Positions 48,921 to 62,208 of a DNA stretch of 64,000 nucleotides are shown piece after piece. The stretch lies in contig VFFE01007570.1 in NCBI GenBank assembly GCA_008921705.1, positions 681,915 through 745,914 of the forward strand, written 5' to 3'. Within the stretch, counting starts at the first letter, position 1. Each line of letters starts with the position of its first letter. The notes under the pieces are model-generated. The model was not told where the DNA came from and made no database searches. It saw only the letters and a list, made by a program, of their open reading frames with translations. The stretch is from Burhinus oedicnemus (taxonomy: Eukaryota > Chordata > Aves > Charadriiformes > Burhinidae). The position numbers were made by a program, and so were the translations under genes.

Positions 48921-51900
48921 GAAGGAAACACAGGTATAGGAATGTAATAACATATCCACAAGCAATGCTTTTTGATATTTAAACAGCTCATGATATGCAT
49001 CTGCTACACTCAGGAAAACAAACTTTGAAGAATTATGGCAATCAGTTCAACATTCTATCTGATTTTATAGTACCGCATGAAGAAGAATGAGTTTGATAAA
49101 TCACCTTTGCAGGTATATGAATTAAGAAAAAGTACTCTTTTCCACAGAATAGGCAGAAATTTTAGTTTCTAGTGTTTCTAAATGCTGTGTGTAGGAGTGA
49201 AAGGGACGGTAAGTAGCTATTACAGTCTTGGTTTTACATTTTGCATCTTCACTGATGAAGATATATTGCCTTTCAAAGTGAATAAAGTAATAATTTACAA
49301 ACTTTTAAGGATATTACATACTGTTTTAAGATACCATGCTGTTTTGGGACAATTTTGTTTTCATTGCTTTTTCTTGCACTAAGAAATTAGTGCACAATCA
49401 TTTGCTTTAAGTAAAGAATGCTATTAGTTTAAACGATAAAACAGACTTATTTTAGTTGCTTCTGCAAACTGCTTGACTAGTACTATTGGGGTTTAAGTCA
49501 CATTTTTTCAGGGTTGAGGGCACAGGATAGCAAAAAGAAGGGAGAGGCTGAAGATGTTTAAGAGCAGAACAGTAATTCAGGAACACAAGTCTATGCAACA
49601 GTCAAGAATGGTCACGTTCCTAAATCACTTACATAATCTGTTGATATCTTAGTGTCTTGTCTATTTAAATTTTAGGTAGTGGCACTGGCTAAGGATTGGG
49701 ACGAGTGAGTTACGTTAGTTTAACTTCATGACTCTTAGAAGTACTGAGATTCAGTATGCCATTTGGAAGTAGCTGTAAATTCTTCTATAAAAGGTGAAAA
49801 AAAAAAAAGCACTAGATTTCTTGTTTGAAGCAAAAGAGTTCTTAGATCCTTGCCTAAAGAAACTCTTTATGCTGGCAGTCGCTGCCAAATCTTTGCGGTT
49901 TGTGTTTCTGGAATTTCCACTGCAAAATCTGTTGATACTGAAATCTAATGTTATTTGAGCTTCTCAGGAGTAAATGATCAAATTTTAAGAATGAACATAG
50001 ATCAGGAACATCAGGATCATGCTCCAGTGATCTCTGCCAAGTGATGCATGACAATCAGAAATTTAAGTTTGTTTTCCTTTGACAGAGTGATGGTAACATA
50101 GTTTTCAGATTCCATGAAGAACCAGAAATGTTACATTCTTGAAAAATTTAGGTCCTCCTCTATATAGTTCTACATAGTTTTTTGTTTAATTTAGAGGTAT
50201 ATATAAAAAAAAAATTGTTCTTTGGCCGTGATCTTTTTGTTCCTGGCTATTTCCAGAGGACAGAGCTGAAAACCAAGATTCGGTTTTCAAGTACAAGTGA
50301 ATAACCACCAGAGCAAAAGGCAGAAACGGCAACACAATCTAGGTCATACATGTGCATGCTTCTCTACATGGGAGGCCCACAAAGGTAGACGTTCACCAAC
50401 AAGCATACAAGGAATCCAAATAAAGTGATTCTGTACATTGCATTTTCACCTGCTTTTATCAAATTTTAGTTCAAATTCCATCAATTTATTTCAATGTGGT
50501 GTTTATGGTTTCCTTCCAAAACCATGGTAATGCTGACTGAGCTGGTGGTGTCCCTGAAACATCACCACAAGGTCCATGGCCCCAGTAACCCTAATTTCAG
50601 ACAACTGGCCAGAGGTGGCCTGATGTTGGGGCTTTGCCACCTGTAGCTAATAGCTGCTGATCTGCTTGGCTGTCTGGAAGCTGATCACGAGGCAGCTGAT
50701 GCCCAGTGCCAAGTTCATTGAATGCCAGCAGAAAGGCTGGGGAAGGGTGCCCCTTATTGCATCCTCTAACTGTGTCTAGGGTTTAACCTATAAACTGGAC
50801 AATAATAGGAACTGAAGTTAGGACGACTGTCATTATGCTCATGCACTTCTTGAGGAAGTATTTCAATACACAACTTGCTATTTATCTGGTTTCCCACTTA
50901 AGGTTCTTCATGTACCAAAGGATTCCCAAGTGCTTTGCAAGTAAGGAAAAAAATCGCCTGTCAAGAAATTCCAGATGTTTACTTTTTAAAGTTTCTAAGC
51001 CATGGCGTGCATACAGCTATCAATCAGTGAGTGAGCCAAACAGGTGACAGATTTTTTAAAGGATTCTTATGAACTAAGCAAACTTTGCACTTAAGTGCTA
51101 CACGCTTGGCAGGGGTGTTACGTTACATTCAGAACTTGGTTATCTGGGTGGATCCCTGCTGCAACTGATTGCCAAATAGCGTAGGTTACTGGGAGTGTTT
51201 CTGAGCAGCCTTGCGACTGCTTCTGCTCAGCAAGGTGGGGGCTATGGCCATGAGACAGGCAGCCTCTAGCAGCAACTCCACGGAGGGCTGCATGCAAGCG
51301 TGCACGCCTCTCCTGCTGCTACCATTCTGTGATGGTTATAAAAAATCGATAGGCATTTTCCCTGCTAATATTGACCAGCACAATCATATCTATATTCTCA
51401 GGAACGTTTTCCTTCTGTGTGTGGCTATAAACTTTGATGCTGCAATTATATAAGAACACAGTTGTTTATTTTGTGGCACAGTCCGCAGAAATACTCTTCA
51501 GGGGTCAGCGGTATTTATTGCTACGGTGTTACGGATTTCCACCTCTAAATATTTCTTGATATATTTCACCTGAATGTTTTGCTGTCACTACACTGAATAT
51601 TCTCATTGTAAAGTCTGTGAGAGAAGATTCGTAGGGAATTATAAGGTACCTTATATAAGTTATATAAAAATGCATAGATAACCCTGTGTCACAACAATGC
51701 CCTTGAGAAAGATCATTTGGAAATTGGGAAGATTAAGGGGAATTTCCCATAAGAGTACATTTTTGTTAAAAATTTTGTCTAAGAGACGCCATGCTAAGAG
51801 AGAACAGAAAACAAATTGCTAAAGAAAACACAAGCATACTAACGTTTGCTACCTTTACTGCAGATCTGTAGATGTCTGAGGTTGATATCTGTTCTTTCCT

Positions 51901-53744
51901 AGGAAAACTTTATAACATGGGAAAAACACATGGACAGAATTGCAAGTAATGGGAAAAGCTACAGTACCCCCTGGATTCCAGTCCCTAACCTGTTGGATTA
52001 TGACAGTTTTCACAGAGTTCACTCCTACATAACCATGCTGTTGGCAGGGTGTTCATATCATCTCAGGCCTAGGGACGGAGCTGGAGCTGCAGCCTTATCT
52101 CACCTTTCCTTAATCACTTCAATAGAGTGTCCAAAGCAGAAAAAAAAAAAAGGATTTTTAGCACATCTGGAATTTGAATGGTCTTCTGAAGTCTCCTGAT
52201 TCTCTTTCCTTAGTTTGCAGAGGGAGTTCAGATATGGTGCATTTTTCACTTTGGTGTCTGCAGTTAAATGGGTTGAATTCAGACCAAACATGTTCTGATT
52301 ATGATAACAAATAGTGTTGGCTTTGGTTATTGAAAATGCTACTGTCTCTTGATCTTTCAGCTGTCCATCTCCTTCTATATCAGTCTGATAACAAGATTAT
52401 GGCCTAATTTATGCAAGGTCAGCATTTAAACTGTAATAACACCAGCTTCCTCAGACTTATTTTCTCAAAGACTGATAAAGTGTTTTACAGAAAGGGATGG
52501 GAGGATATTGTCTGTCTTTATTTTATCTTTCAAGGTAGCTAACAGGTCTTTAAGATACTATTTAATATAGTAAAATTGTCTTTTTTTTTTTTTTCTTGTT
52601 ATCCAAAACAGCCTGGGTCATTTTTATTCCAGAAAATTTTACTAATGATTTAATTTTTTTTAGCCATACAATAAAAGACAATTTCAATTATTTTAAAGTA
52701 GAAAACAGATGTTGGTGAATTTTCACAGGCTAATTAACTTTCTACAAATACCTCACTGTGAGTTCAGAAAGCTTCAATTGCAAAAATTAAACATATCAAA
52801 AGCACACAGTCTAATATGCCCACAACAAAGTAGAATCATCTGAAATGTGAGCAACATATTAATGGCTGTTCAGAAATGATTGAATTCTGGTTGTTTTTAT
52901 GTGAAATGCATTAAAAAGGAAAAAGAAGAAAAAGGGCATTAGTTTCTTTTTATAACTACAACACCACAAAAATCAACCCAAAAAGCCTATAGGCTAAATA
53001 TTAGGCTGCAAATAAGGTAGGAACTCCTGTGTTTATCCCCGAGTGAACACGCAGTGTCACTTTATTTAGCAGCCTCTGGACTCAGTGTAGTTGTCTAAGC
53101 ACAAGTTCAGGGGCTGAACTGAAGGTTCAGATCTTTCCTTGCAGCTAGCAGAATTTTTTAGTAGGGCCATGATTTCACAGATAAGTCTTCTCCCCTCAGT
53201 TCTTCAATATGTGAATCTGATTGCTGGGACAATAATATCAAGGAACACAATGATTTCTCAGCACTCCAGCCCTGGACTATTTTGTTTACATGAGTGGTTA
53301 CCAGTAAGTATTTTCTTCTAATTTTACAGATAACTCGTATGTTTTTCATTCTCTCTTCCTCCTTCTGTCACCACTGTCCATTGTTCCTCTGCAAGACCTA
53401 CTTCAGGTAGGTACTTCAGGTACCTAATTCAGGTCAAATTCAGCATATTAACTCAGAATCCCCTTCAGGAAGCCAGCTGCTTGGCCTTTTCATTGGCTGT
53501 GTAGAGGATGTAGGCATTCACTGTTGGGTAGGTACTGCACTGACCACATAAAGTTTCAACGCGTTGTTGTATGATGCAATTATTGCCTCATGTGGATATA
53601 TTGGATCCAAATAATAAGATTTAGCAAATAACTGCTTATTTGCAAGAAGTGGAAGGAAGGAAGGAGCAAAGGAAGGAAATGGGGGTGTACAAGGGTAGAA
53701 AGCCAAATTATAAGACTCTTGTTCAATCGTAAGAAAAGCAGACA
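48921..53744. other. Non-coding sequence, no gene recognised
   Basis: Nearly 5 kb of repeat-poor DNA. A GC-richer patch at 50520-50780 and short A/T runs (49798-49808, 52140-52151, 52580-52595) are the only local features. A GGAA-type purine patch lies at 53648-53670. Confidence 0.45.
53648..53670. repeat. Imperfect (GGAA)n tract
   Basis: About five GGAA/GGAG units on the plus strand, a short simple repeat. Confidence 0.6.
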
Positions 53745-54108
53745 GAGAAAGCCTGCTACTAATCTTCTACTATATGGAAGGTGACTTCAAAGAGAAAGAC
53801 CTCAGGTTGTTGTCTGAGCTTGCTGAAGATGCAACAGACGATAATGCTGAAAACTGCAATATGGAGCACCAAGTTTAGACATTAGAAAAGACGACAGTAG
53901 AAACAATCTCTCTCACTTTACAGACAGTGAAGTAAATGAATTGACTGCCTAGGGAATTTTTGGAATCCCCATACTGGAGGTTTTTAAAAACTAGACAAAC
54001 ATCTGTCAGGGATGATTTAGGTAAAGCTGGTCCTGCCTTGAGGTAAGAGGAGGGATTGAAAAATCTCTATAGCCCCCTTCCAGCCCTATTTGCTATGAAC
54101 CTATGATA
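53745..54108 (+). mobile_element. Old, diverged CR1 LINE 3' end
   Basis: The block AAGTTTAGACATTAGAAAAG is followed by GACTGCCTAGGGAATTTTTG, TACTGGAGGTTTTTAA, ACAAACATCTGTCAGGGATG and CTTCCAGCCCTATTTGCTATG, then CTATGAT. This is the order of the CR1 3' end as seen in older archosaur and turtle subfamilies. It is more diverged than the copies at 37.4 and 62.1 kb, so it is an older insertion. The left limit is approximate. Confidence 0.75.
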
Positions 54109-57100
54109 AGCAGCAGTAATACTTCAGCAGTAGACACCGAGAGGTCACTGAGGTAGGGACAGAAGAGTAATAGCGAGGAAAACCAATGAGGGTTTACTAG
54201 TCCTTAGCATGTCTTGGTTCCTCAACTGCACCTTTTTCAGGAATATTTCCACCAGAAAAAAGATATTATGAAAGGAAGTTTTATTAATATTTTGAGATGC
54301 TAGAGCATAGGACCAAAGTTGGAAATGTAATATGGAAGACAGGTCAAATGACAAAAAAAAAATCAGAATCCAAGCAGAGGCACAGTAGCTGTCATAGACA
54401 AAGTCATTTATTCCCATAGTGTTTTTAACTGTATATCAGGCCAAAGAAGATAAGACTTTTTACATTAATCTTTAAATGTTGCAAAAAGACATTTCTTCTT
54501 TGGGTCAGTGTACTACTTAGCAACTCTCAGCCAGACCCTGAGACAATTAAGATAGACCAGATGATTACAACAACATTAATGCAAGCATACAACAATGACA
54601 TTTTTTCCTTAGGATTAATATGCAAAAGTAGGTAATATTTTGCATTCAAATATATTAGCTGAGAAGCTGATATATGTGACATATATATGTAAGCTGGTTG
54701 TATTTAAATATTTTATTGTAAGGCATATGCACAAAACAACAATGTTAAGAGAACAACATTATTTTTTCTTTTCATGAATTATGCATGTTTAACCACAGAG
54801 CAATAATGCTATGTTCAACGTTACAATGGAATAAAACATTTCTTGTTACTTTAAAAAAAAAATCTAAAATACTTTAAGCCTGTGCCATTATATTTTCTAT
54901 GTTTTAGCCAGTTACAGAATCTCATGTTTTATTTGATTTTTTTTTATTTGGTGGGAGGAAGCAAAACACAAAAATCACAGCATCCATGCATACACTCAAT
55001 CAGCTGGCACATCATAAGCATGTTTCACATTTTTCTCTCTCTAATATGAGGCCAAGCAGAAATTTATTTCTGAATCTTATTCAGATGAATGGTCAACATT
55101 TTTTTTTCAAATGGCACCAACTCAAATATTTTAAATTTAAATATTGATTTTCAAAAAGTTTTCTGAGTTTTACCATTATTTCTGACAGAAGTAGATTTAC
55201 TTGCAAGCACACACCTGGAAATCCTGCTTAAATACATATGGAAAACACTGAATAAGTGAACTATTTGTGTGATCAGCTCTATACTGCATGCTTTCTTTCT
55301 GTTCCTATTTCACAGGACCCTAATCCTGATTTAAGGCTAATAATTAACAATTGAAATATGTATCAATCATTTCAGACTGTTGTTCAGTCATCACTATGCA
55401 TACACAGAGGCAGTATAATCAAATCTACAGGACCAAGTAATTCCTAAATAAGGCATGTGTTTTTCTTCTCATTTATGCCATCACTTCACTGTACTGTTGT
55501 TTACTTTGTAAGTAAGTGAAGGGTCAGTCAGTGGACTATTTTTTGCTGGGTGGTTTCATATATATATTAAAATGGAATTAATTTAAATAACTCAGCTAAG
55601 ACCATTTCCCACTATCTGCTGTCGTTTTCATATTTCCCCTCAGAATAGTCATTATCTGCAATAAAGATTTGACTTTACCTCTAAACAGATCTGAAGAATC
55701 AATAGTATCACTGGATCAGCCTTTGTAACACAAAATACACTGTGATTGCAGTGTTTTGTTCGACGGCAGGGTGTGGGCAAAGCAAAGGTAGAGAAGGGTC
55801 ATAGTTGTGTCCCACTAAGAAGCAGAATTTAAATGGCACAAAGAGCACAAATTCTATAATAGGATGAAAACATCTCCTTAGCCATTCCCAGCCAAGATTC
55901 ACATCCTGCTTTTCTGCTCCAGTGATCCTGCAGCCTGTTACAGACACAATAAGGTTTGTCAGGAACCCCATGTCTAGCCTGGCCACCTCTGAAGGCTCCA
56001 GGTCCGTGCAGAGCCACTCACCTTTCTGCACGGCTTACGATGGACAACGTTGTACAATCAGTTTCCAAAAGCAGTGCTGCCCAGTGCAGTCACGGATGTG
56101 CAACCTCAGAGGGGGAAAGAAAATGGGACAAGGTAGGGGTCAGTGACATGTGGCCATGCCCAGCTGGGGTATGGATGAAGTGGAGTGGAACAACGACAAC
56201 AAAAATGATGGGATTTTGTTTTCCCATGGTGTGACAGGAACTTATGGAAGACATTCTCTCCCTCTCACACACGGATGCTGCGGAGTAAACTGCCTTTTAG
56301 CTAAAAAGAAGGCATTTATAGCCATAAAGCTGAGTACAGCTCAGTTACAGACCTGAGGGCAACACATGTTTGGTGACAGAGAGTGTAAGAAGCACTGAAT
56401 ATACCAGTTAATACTTCAGACACGTAATTTTCCCCACTAACAGGTTTCTCTTTAATCTTGCTTGTTTATTGGTACTCAAATAGATCTAACAAAGCCCAAG
56501 CAAAAAGCAGAGGATGCATACTTTGCTGCCCATGCCACAGGGAGATTACTTTAAATATTTCTATATTTGAATGAAAATTAAGATTTTAATATACATAACA
56601 ATTTCCCACAAATTATAGTTTACTAATTACCTAAGTTAAAATATATTAACAAAAATTCCACGAAGACATTGAAAAGCAAGAGTTAGGAAAAATCCTGTAA
56701 TATGTGCAAAGGAAAACCAGCAAACATTTACAATTGTAATGTCCCAACATAGTTCTAATAACTGCAGCTCTGATTTATTTCCCCATCCTCCTGTTCCAAG
56801 ATCTGCACCTTGTCTTTTTTCTTTCGGATGAACAAAGATCATGAAACAGATTGCAAGTGAGGTAAATTGCATGTCTGTTTATGGTTGTGTTACACATATT
56901 CTATATATCATTTGCAAACTATTCCCCATAGAAATGGTATCAAACTTTTGGGGAAGAGAAAGGATCTGATGACAATCTGTTTTCATTTCATTTCTTTCAG
57001 ATGCTCCATGATATTTCATCTGCTTTATCTGCTTAGATTAATTTCTTGTACTGCAGCTATTGCTTTCCCATCGTTGCCCGTTTGTTTTCTTTTGTTCTTT

Positions 57101-57238
57101 TTGGCTTTAATGTTCTTTAACTATATTATTTGATTTGATGATGCCATCACAATTAAAAGAAAACCGGTCCAAGTCTATTTGAACTGAATCTTACATTTGC
57201 TTTGCAAGCACTCTAAAAAGAAAATAAAAAGTAGAGAA

Positions 57239-57267
57239 TTTTTTTTTTTTTTAAATGCACACACACA
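57239..57267. repeat. Poly-T followed by (AC)n
   Basis: T14, a short spacer, then about five AC units. Confidence 0.8.
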
Positions 57268-57773
57268 TCTAAAAACATAGCAGTATTCCAAAATCCCTAA
57301 CTTATGCACACATTTGATCTGCAAGTTTTAGCACCAAGGTAATTTTACTTGGATGGTTTATGAAGTGATTTAGCATGAATGTCTTTACTTCTTAAGCTAC
57401 AAAACTTTAAAATAAAATTCTTCTGTTCTTCATCTTTTCATTTGGGTACCATCAGCACTGAGTTGGTTTGAGCAACAATTATTAGACAGTTTTGACTAAA
57501 AGATAACTTCAGCTAAACACCGGAATTACCAAAGGTAAGTGCTCAGGAAAAAGCAGAACTCCCGTGAAATGAACAGAACTATTAACAATACTTGCCAAAG
57601 ACAAAACTATTATCAGCACTTTGGAATACCTTTTAGCTAAACAAAGATCTATCAACTTTAACAGAACTTCCTGCCTAGAATTGTTGTTCTCCAAAATGAC
57701 TGTTAAAATGAGATTTTTTTTTAATTCTTTTTAAATCAACAGTTTACAAAGCCTGTAAATGAAACAAAAAGCT

Positions 57774-57794
57774 CCCCCCCCCAAAAAAAAAAAA
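57774..57794. repeat. C9A12 homopolymer pair
   Basis: Nine C directly followed by twelve A. Confidence 0.9.
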
Positions 57795-58668
57795 CAACCA
57801 ACCCCTTGATTTTCATCTCAATTCCATCAGCATGCAACAGGAACAACTTCTTCAAATCAATAGGGTATCATCTGGCATTTACAGAGCAAAATCAAACTTT
57901 TTAAGACAGATGTAATCAAATCATGTGATAACACCCTATCTTGCAATCCAGAAAAATTAGTATAATGAGTATTTTTTTAACGAAAAACCAAACAAATAAA
58001 CACAAACAGAACCCCATTCTTAGCTATTTAATGAAACAGAGTGGCTAAATCCAACCCAGGGAAAACTTTTTCTCGGTCAATCAAGTTGCACTGCAGATTC
58101 GTTCAATGAGAAGTGTTAGGAAAGAAACAATAACATTACAACGTAAGCTCAGTGTATTTACGGGTAATATTTGCTTATGCAGGTAATTAATCATCATGAT
58201 TAATTATACTAGAAAGTGAACATGTTAGTTCTGTAAACCAAGATTACTTGCCTATGGGTAGGGATCTAGGAGCTGCATATGTGCACATTCACTAATAAAT
58301 GATAAGGATCACTGGTGAGGCAGGTTGCAGAAGCTTGGGAAAAGTAGTAGTTACTAAGTGAAACTGCTTTTGGCAACTATTGACCTTTGAGTTCTTAACC
58401 TGGAGGATATATAAACAACACAATGTTCTCTGGCAAGTTTTCCCTGATAACCTGCTGGAAAGGGGACAGAATATCCTCAAGCCATTTTGCATGCACAATT
58501 TAACAATTATGTGGTCAGAGGAAGGATGATTCTGTTAAGCTGCTGGGAATGGTAGATGTTCACAGGCTTTACACATTTACAAGGGAATTTCAAAATCTAA
58601 CACAGCGTAATCAATATCAACTCCAGTTGTTCTATACTGAGATAAATGATATCGAGCACTGTACTGGG

Positions 58669-58685
58669 AACACACACACACACAA
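58669..58685. repeat. (AC)n microsatellite
   Basis: About eight AC units. Confidence 0.85.
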
Positions 58686-61317
58686 ACAGAAAGAGAGGAA
58701 GGATTCAGACTGCATAAAGTAGATCATATGAATCAAAATCACAGGACTGGCAATCCTGGCTTAAGGACAGAATGCTAAAATGAGGCTGATTGTCTCAGCA
58801 TGGACAATCTGAAAAATTATTTTGATGTATTTAAAAGTAGTGTATTTTAAAAAAGAAACACACTAAAATTATTTCAAGTTTCTATTATAGTTGAATAAAA
58901 ATTTTCAAATCTATATCAAACGTTAATTTTTGATAATTATTATAATCAGAAACCATGCTCAAAATGATAAGTGGTTTATATTTCTACCTTTACTTGAAAA
59001 GCATATTTTCAATTTAAATGTATGTAAGTAAAAATTTTGTAAAATAAACATTTTGCAGTCCACGTTGCAAAACATTGCAAACATCGTAGTGCAATCCACA
59101 TTAAGCTGTGGATGCACACAGAGTTTGTCTTTTGAATTTCTTTTAACTGTCAGCCCTTGCAATATATCCAAGCTTTCTTGATTATATTCAGAATGCAGAG
59201 GGTAAGAGAAACGGCACATCCCAAATCCTTCACTGCCACAGTTTTATTTCTAATTGGTGTTTCCACACTCTCCATGCATTCATCAATCAGATGTAAATTA
59301 CAGCATGCCTGATTGGGTCTCCTTCACCCTAACCATTCCCTGCTGACTGGCAGTGCTTGCCAACTGCTGCAGTGAGCAAGATGAGCAGCAGTCACAGCAC
59401 CTCTACTGTTATGGTAGGTCTTGGCTACCACCGGTAGCACAGATAACAACTGCTTGCTGAAGACCTATTGAACGTCTTAAGCACAATTGTCCCATTGAAG
59501 AATGCAGCTGTCACCCTTGATCAAGCACGAGACATTACTGCCATCAAGTAATACAAAAGAGTTGGTCCATAAATTCAAACAGTGTTGCAATTTCGGAGGA
59601 ACTCCTTCCTTTTTACTGGAAACAAGCACAGAACAATGTCTAATGTATGGGGAGGGAAGAGGCACAGAAGACGAAAGTTGCAAAAAAGCTTTTTTCATAA
59701 TACTTAAACCTACTGCATGATCAGAGAAAATGCTGTAGAGTCAATAATCTAAATAAATCAGGAGGATGGGCTGTGCACCACTGAAAAGGTTTAATAAGGA
59801 TGCAAGCTGAAATACTTACAGCCACCTACATATGTAGTGCCCAGACATTATTCTATGGTCTCCACTCTGCTACAGTACAGTTTTCATCCTGCATAAATAT
59901 GGATTTAGCATATTTTAAAGCAGAATGATGTCTAAAATTACCGTCAAACTGGCATTGCCTCAACCCAATTTTCTCAACAGACCATACCCCATTAGCTAGC
60001 CCCAGTGAGAGGATTGCCAAGTCCAAAAGGAGGCTGAAGAGATGTTTGTGTGAGGGACAGTGAGGGGGAGAGGGACAAGAAGGAACAGTGGGAGGAGAAG
60101 GGCAGAGATTGCGTTGTTTGGCCCAGTGAACAAGGTAAAGCAATTGTGGAAATGTAAGGATCAAAACTATTTTGTTGTCAGTTGACATGTACAAGTTTTA
60201 TGGCAATATGGATGATAACACTGCATTTCACTGACCCTAGCAGTGTTTTCAGGGAGCAGGAAGAATGAGTCCTGTGGGTGTCACTTACAGAAAAGTATGA
60301 ACTGTTCATGAACAATTTCATCATTGTGCTAGGCAGAAACAGGCTTTCCTTCATCTTCAGAGATAAATGTCGTTTTGTTCTGTGTTTTTCTTGAACCAAC
60401 ATCTTGAATGCAACCTTCTGTTTTTGAGTGACTAAGATTGATGTTCCCTCATCCCCGCCTGCAAACTTCGAGAGTGAGCTCATTGTTTCTGTGCCCAGCG
60501 CTGAGCAAAGGCACTGGGGCATCCAGGGTGGAAAGACGGTAGCTTTTACAAGACTCAGGTTTGAACATCAGGAGTGGTGTATGGAGGACAAACCCCTTCA
60601 GCTTATGTGAGAGGCAAGTCTTCCATTTGGGGCACAGAGATCAATCTCTGTTATGAATATCTGAACTGCATGGGAGTTGTAAACCTTGTCAAATGTTATG
60701 TAAAAGTGCACAACTGAATTATTCTAATTTAATGATCCCCTGGCCTTTGAAAATTTTTAATGTCCATGAGTGGCCCAACAACATTTCTAACATCATTCAT
60801 ATGTCACAATTCAATTGCTATTATATCACAAAATATACCTTTGTAAAATATTCAGAGTGTGTTTTGCAATCCAAGGAGGTGGAAGTCTGGGAGGAAAGAG
60901 AAAGAGAAAAGGTTATGTATGATGTGCCATGAACATAAGAAGATAATCTTAGTGGAGTGGCCAACTGCTACCTGAAAGGATGGGAGAAACTATCAGTAAT
61001 GGGGACAAACAACAGAAGGGTTTGTTCTGCTTACACCTCTGTAATTGCTCTGTGACAATACTTTCAGCAAGACATTTTGCAGTCTTTGTGTCTCTGTTTT
61101 CCTTTTCATCCTTTGCCTGTCCTGTCAATTAAGCTGTACATTCTCCATGGACAAAAGTTATAGGTGTACATCACACTTACAAAACAGGAGTGTGATTGTG
61201 CCTGGGATGTGTTTTACCAGATGTCACTTTATTACTAATTAACTCCTTGACTGCTTGTTTTATTCTCCAGGGCTGTGTGTTTAAGGAGACCCCAGTTGCC
61301 TTTGCCTCCCCTTTTAT

Positions 61318-61440
61318 CCAGTGTCAGGGTGGTTAGATTATTTCCTCAGGTCATGGAAGACCCAAGTTCAGATCAGTGTGTGTCTGCCTGAGCAGACTGA
61401 CTTTCCTCCCGTCATACCCATAAAACCATGACACCATATG
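61318..61440 (+). mobile_element. Fragment of old tRNA-like SINE
   Basis: The plus strand has a pol III A-box-like GGTGGTTAGATT and, about 35 bp on, a B-box-like AAGTTCAGATC. CTGCCTGAGCAGA then follows. I recognise this order from an old tRNA-derived dispersed repeat of turtles and other sauropsids, in which the tRNA-like head is followed by a partial inverted copy. A second tRNA-like piece on the minus strand near 61620-61660 may be the other arm. It is degenerate, and transcription is not expected. Confidence 0.4.
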
Positions 61441-62092
61441 ACATTTGGGAATGGGTTTCTTAACATCCTCTGCTGGTAATGCTGTTCTCAATGATAACTG
61501 GAGCTCCAATCCCAACCAACCACAAGGCCACTGTATTGCTTTCACTGCTGCTTTCCCTCCTTGACCCAGTGGAGTGAAACAGCAGCCCCCGCAGTGGGGC
61601 ACAATTCTCCTATCCTCCATCAAAGGCGCCTCAAGCAGCTGAGCTGTCTGAGCTACACTCCTTACCAGTTAGGATAAAGCCAATGGCAGTGCTTTTTGAA
61701 TATTTCTAAACATTTCTTCAGGCACAGTTACTTCACACATTTAAAACTAAAGTCACAAACAGCTCTGAGGTGCCAGAAATTTCATTTCTTCAGCAAATAA
61801 ATTCTTTCCCCCCCCACAAAAAAAAAAAAAAAAAAATCACTGCACTACTCTGTCCATCATTTTTGTAGCTTTATGGAGAGAACGACTGGATTCATCAACA
61901 AAACATGTTGGAAAGAGTGAGATCTGTCCAGAAGACAGAAGTACACCATTGTGGACCAAATAAACACGAATTACCTAAAAAAGCAGAGATGAGCCAAGAA
62001 AGAGACAGTCACTGTCAAGGCATTCAGGATTACAGGTTGCCCATGCACCTGGACAGGGATTTCAGTGTCTAAAACAGGCAATAAGATTATTG
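61441..62092. other. Non-coding sequence with C8/A19 tract
   Basis: A C8 run, then CA, then about 19 A at 61808-61836. Otherwise no feature is recognised. Confidence 0.45.
61808..61836. repeat. C8 and A19 homopolymers
   Basis: C8, CA and about nineteen A in a row. Confidence 0.9.
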
Positions 62093-62208
62093 AATCATAT
62101 CATAGAATCATAGAATGGTTTAGGTTGGAAGGGACCTTGAAGATCATCTAGTTCCAACCCCCCTGCCATGAGCAAGGACACCTCCCACTAGACCTGGATA
62201 TTCAAGCC
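62093..62208 (-). mobile_element. CR1 LINE 3' end, well preserved
   Basis: The plus strand starts with ATCATAGAATCATAGAATGG, continues GGTTGGAAGGGACCTTGA and AGATCATCTAGTTCCAACCC, then CCTGCCATGAGCAAGGACAC and CTCCCACTAGACC. This is the reverse complement of the classic avian CR1 3' terminus, so the element lies on the minus strand and is severely 5'-truncated at about 62208. It is close to the consensus and hence relatively young. Confidence 0.95.

Larger units (their letters stand above)
54109..61317. other. Non-coding sequence with short simple repeats
   Basis: No exon or mobile element is recognised over 7 kb. Simple tracts: T14 and ACAC at 57239-57267, C9A12 at 57774-57794, CA repeat at 58669-58685. 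A GC-richer, CpG-bearing patch at 55900-56110 leaves short frames on both strands without homology. Confidence 0.45.

Noticed and set aside
61620..61680. Functional tRNA gene on the minus strand
   Set aside because: An A-box-like TAGCTCAG is present, but there is no B-box at the right distance and no cloverleaf can be drawn. Better explained as part of an old SINE.
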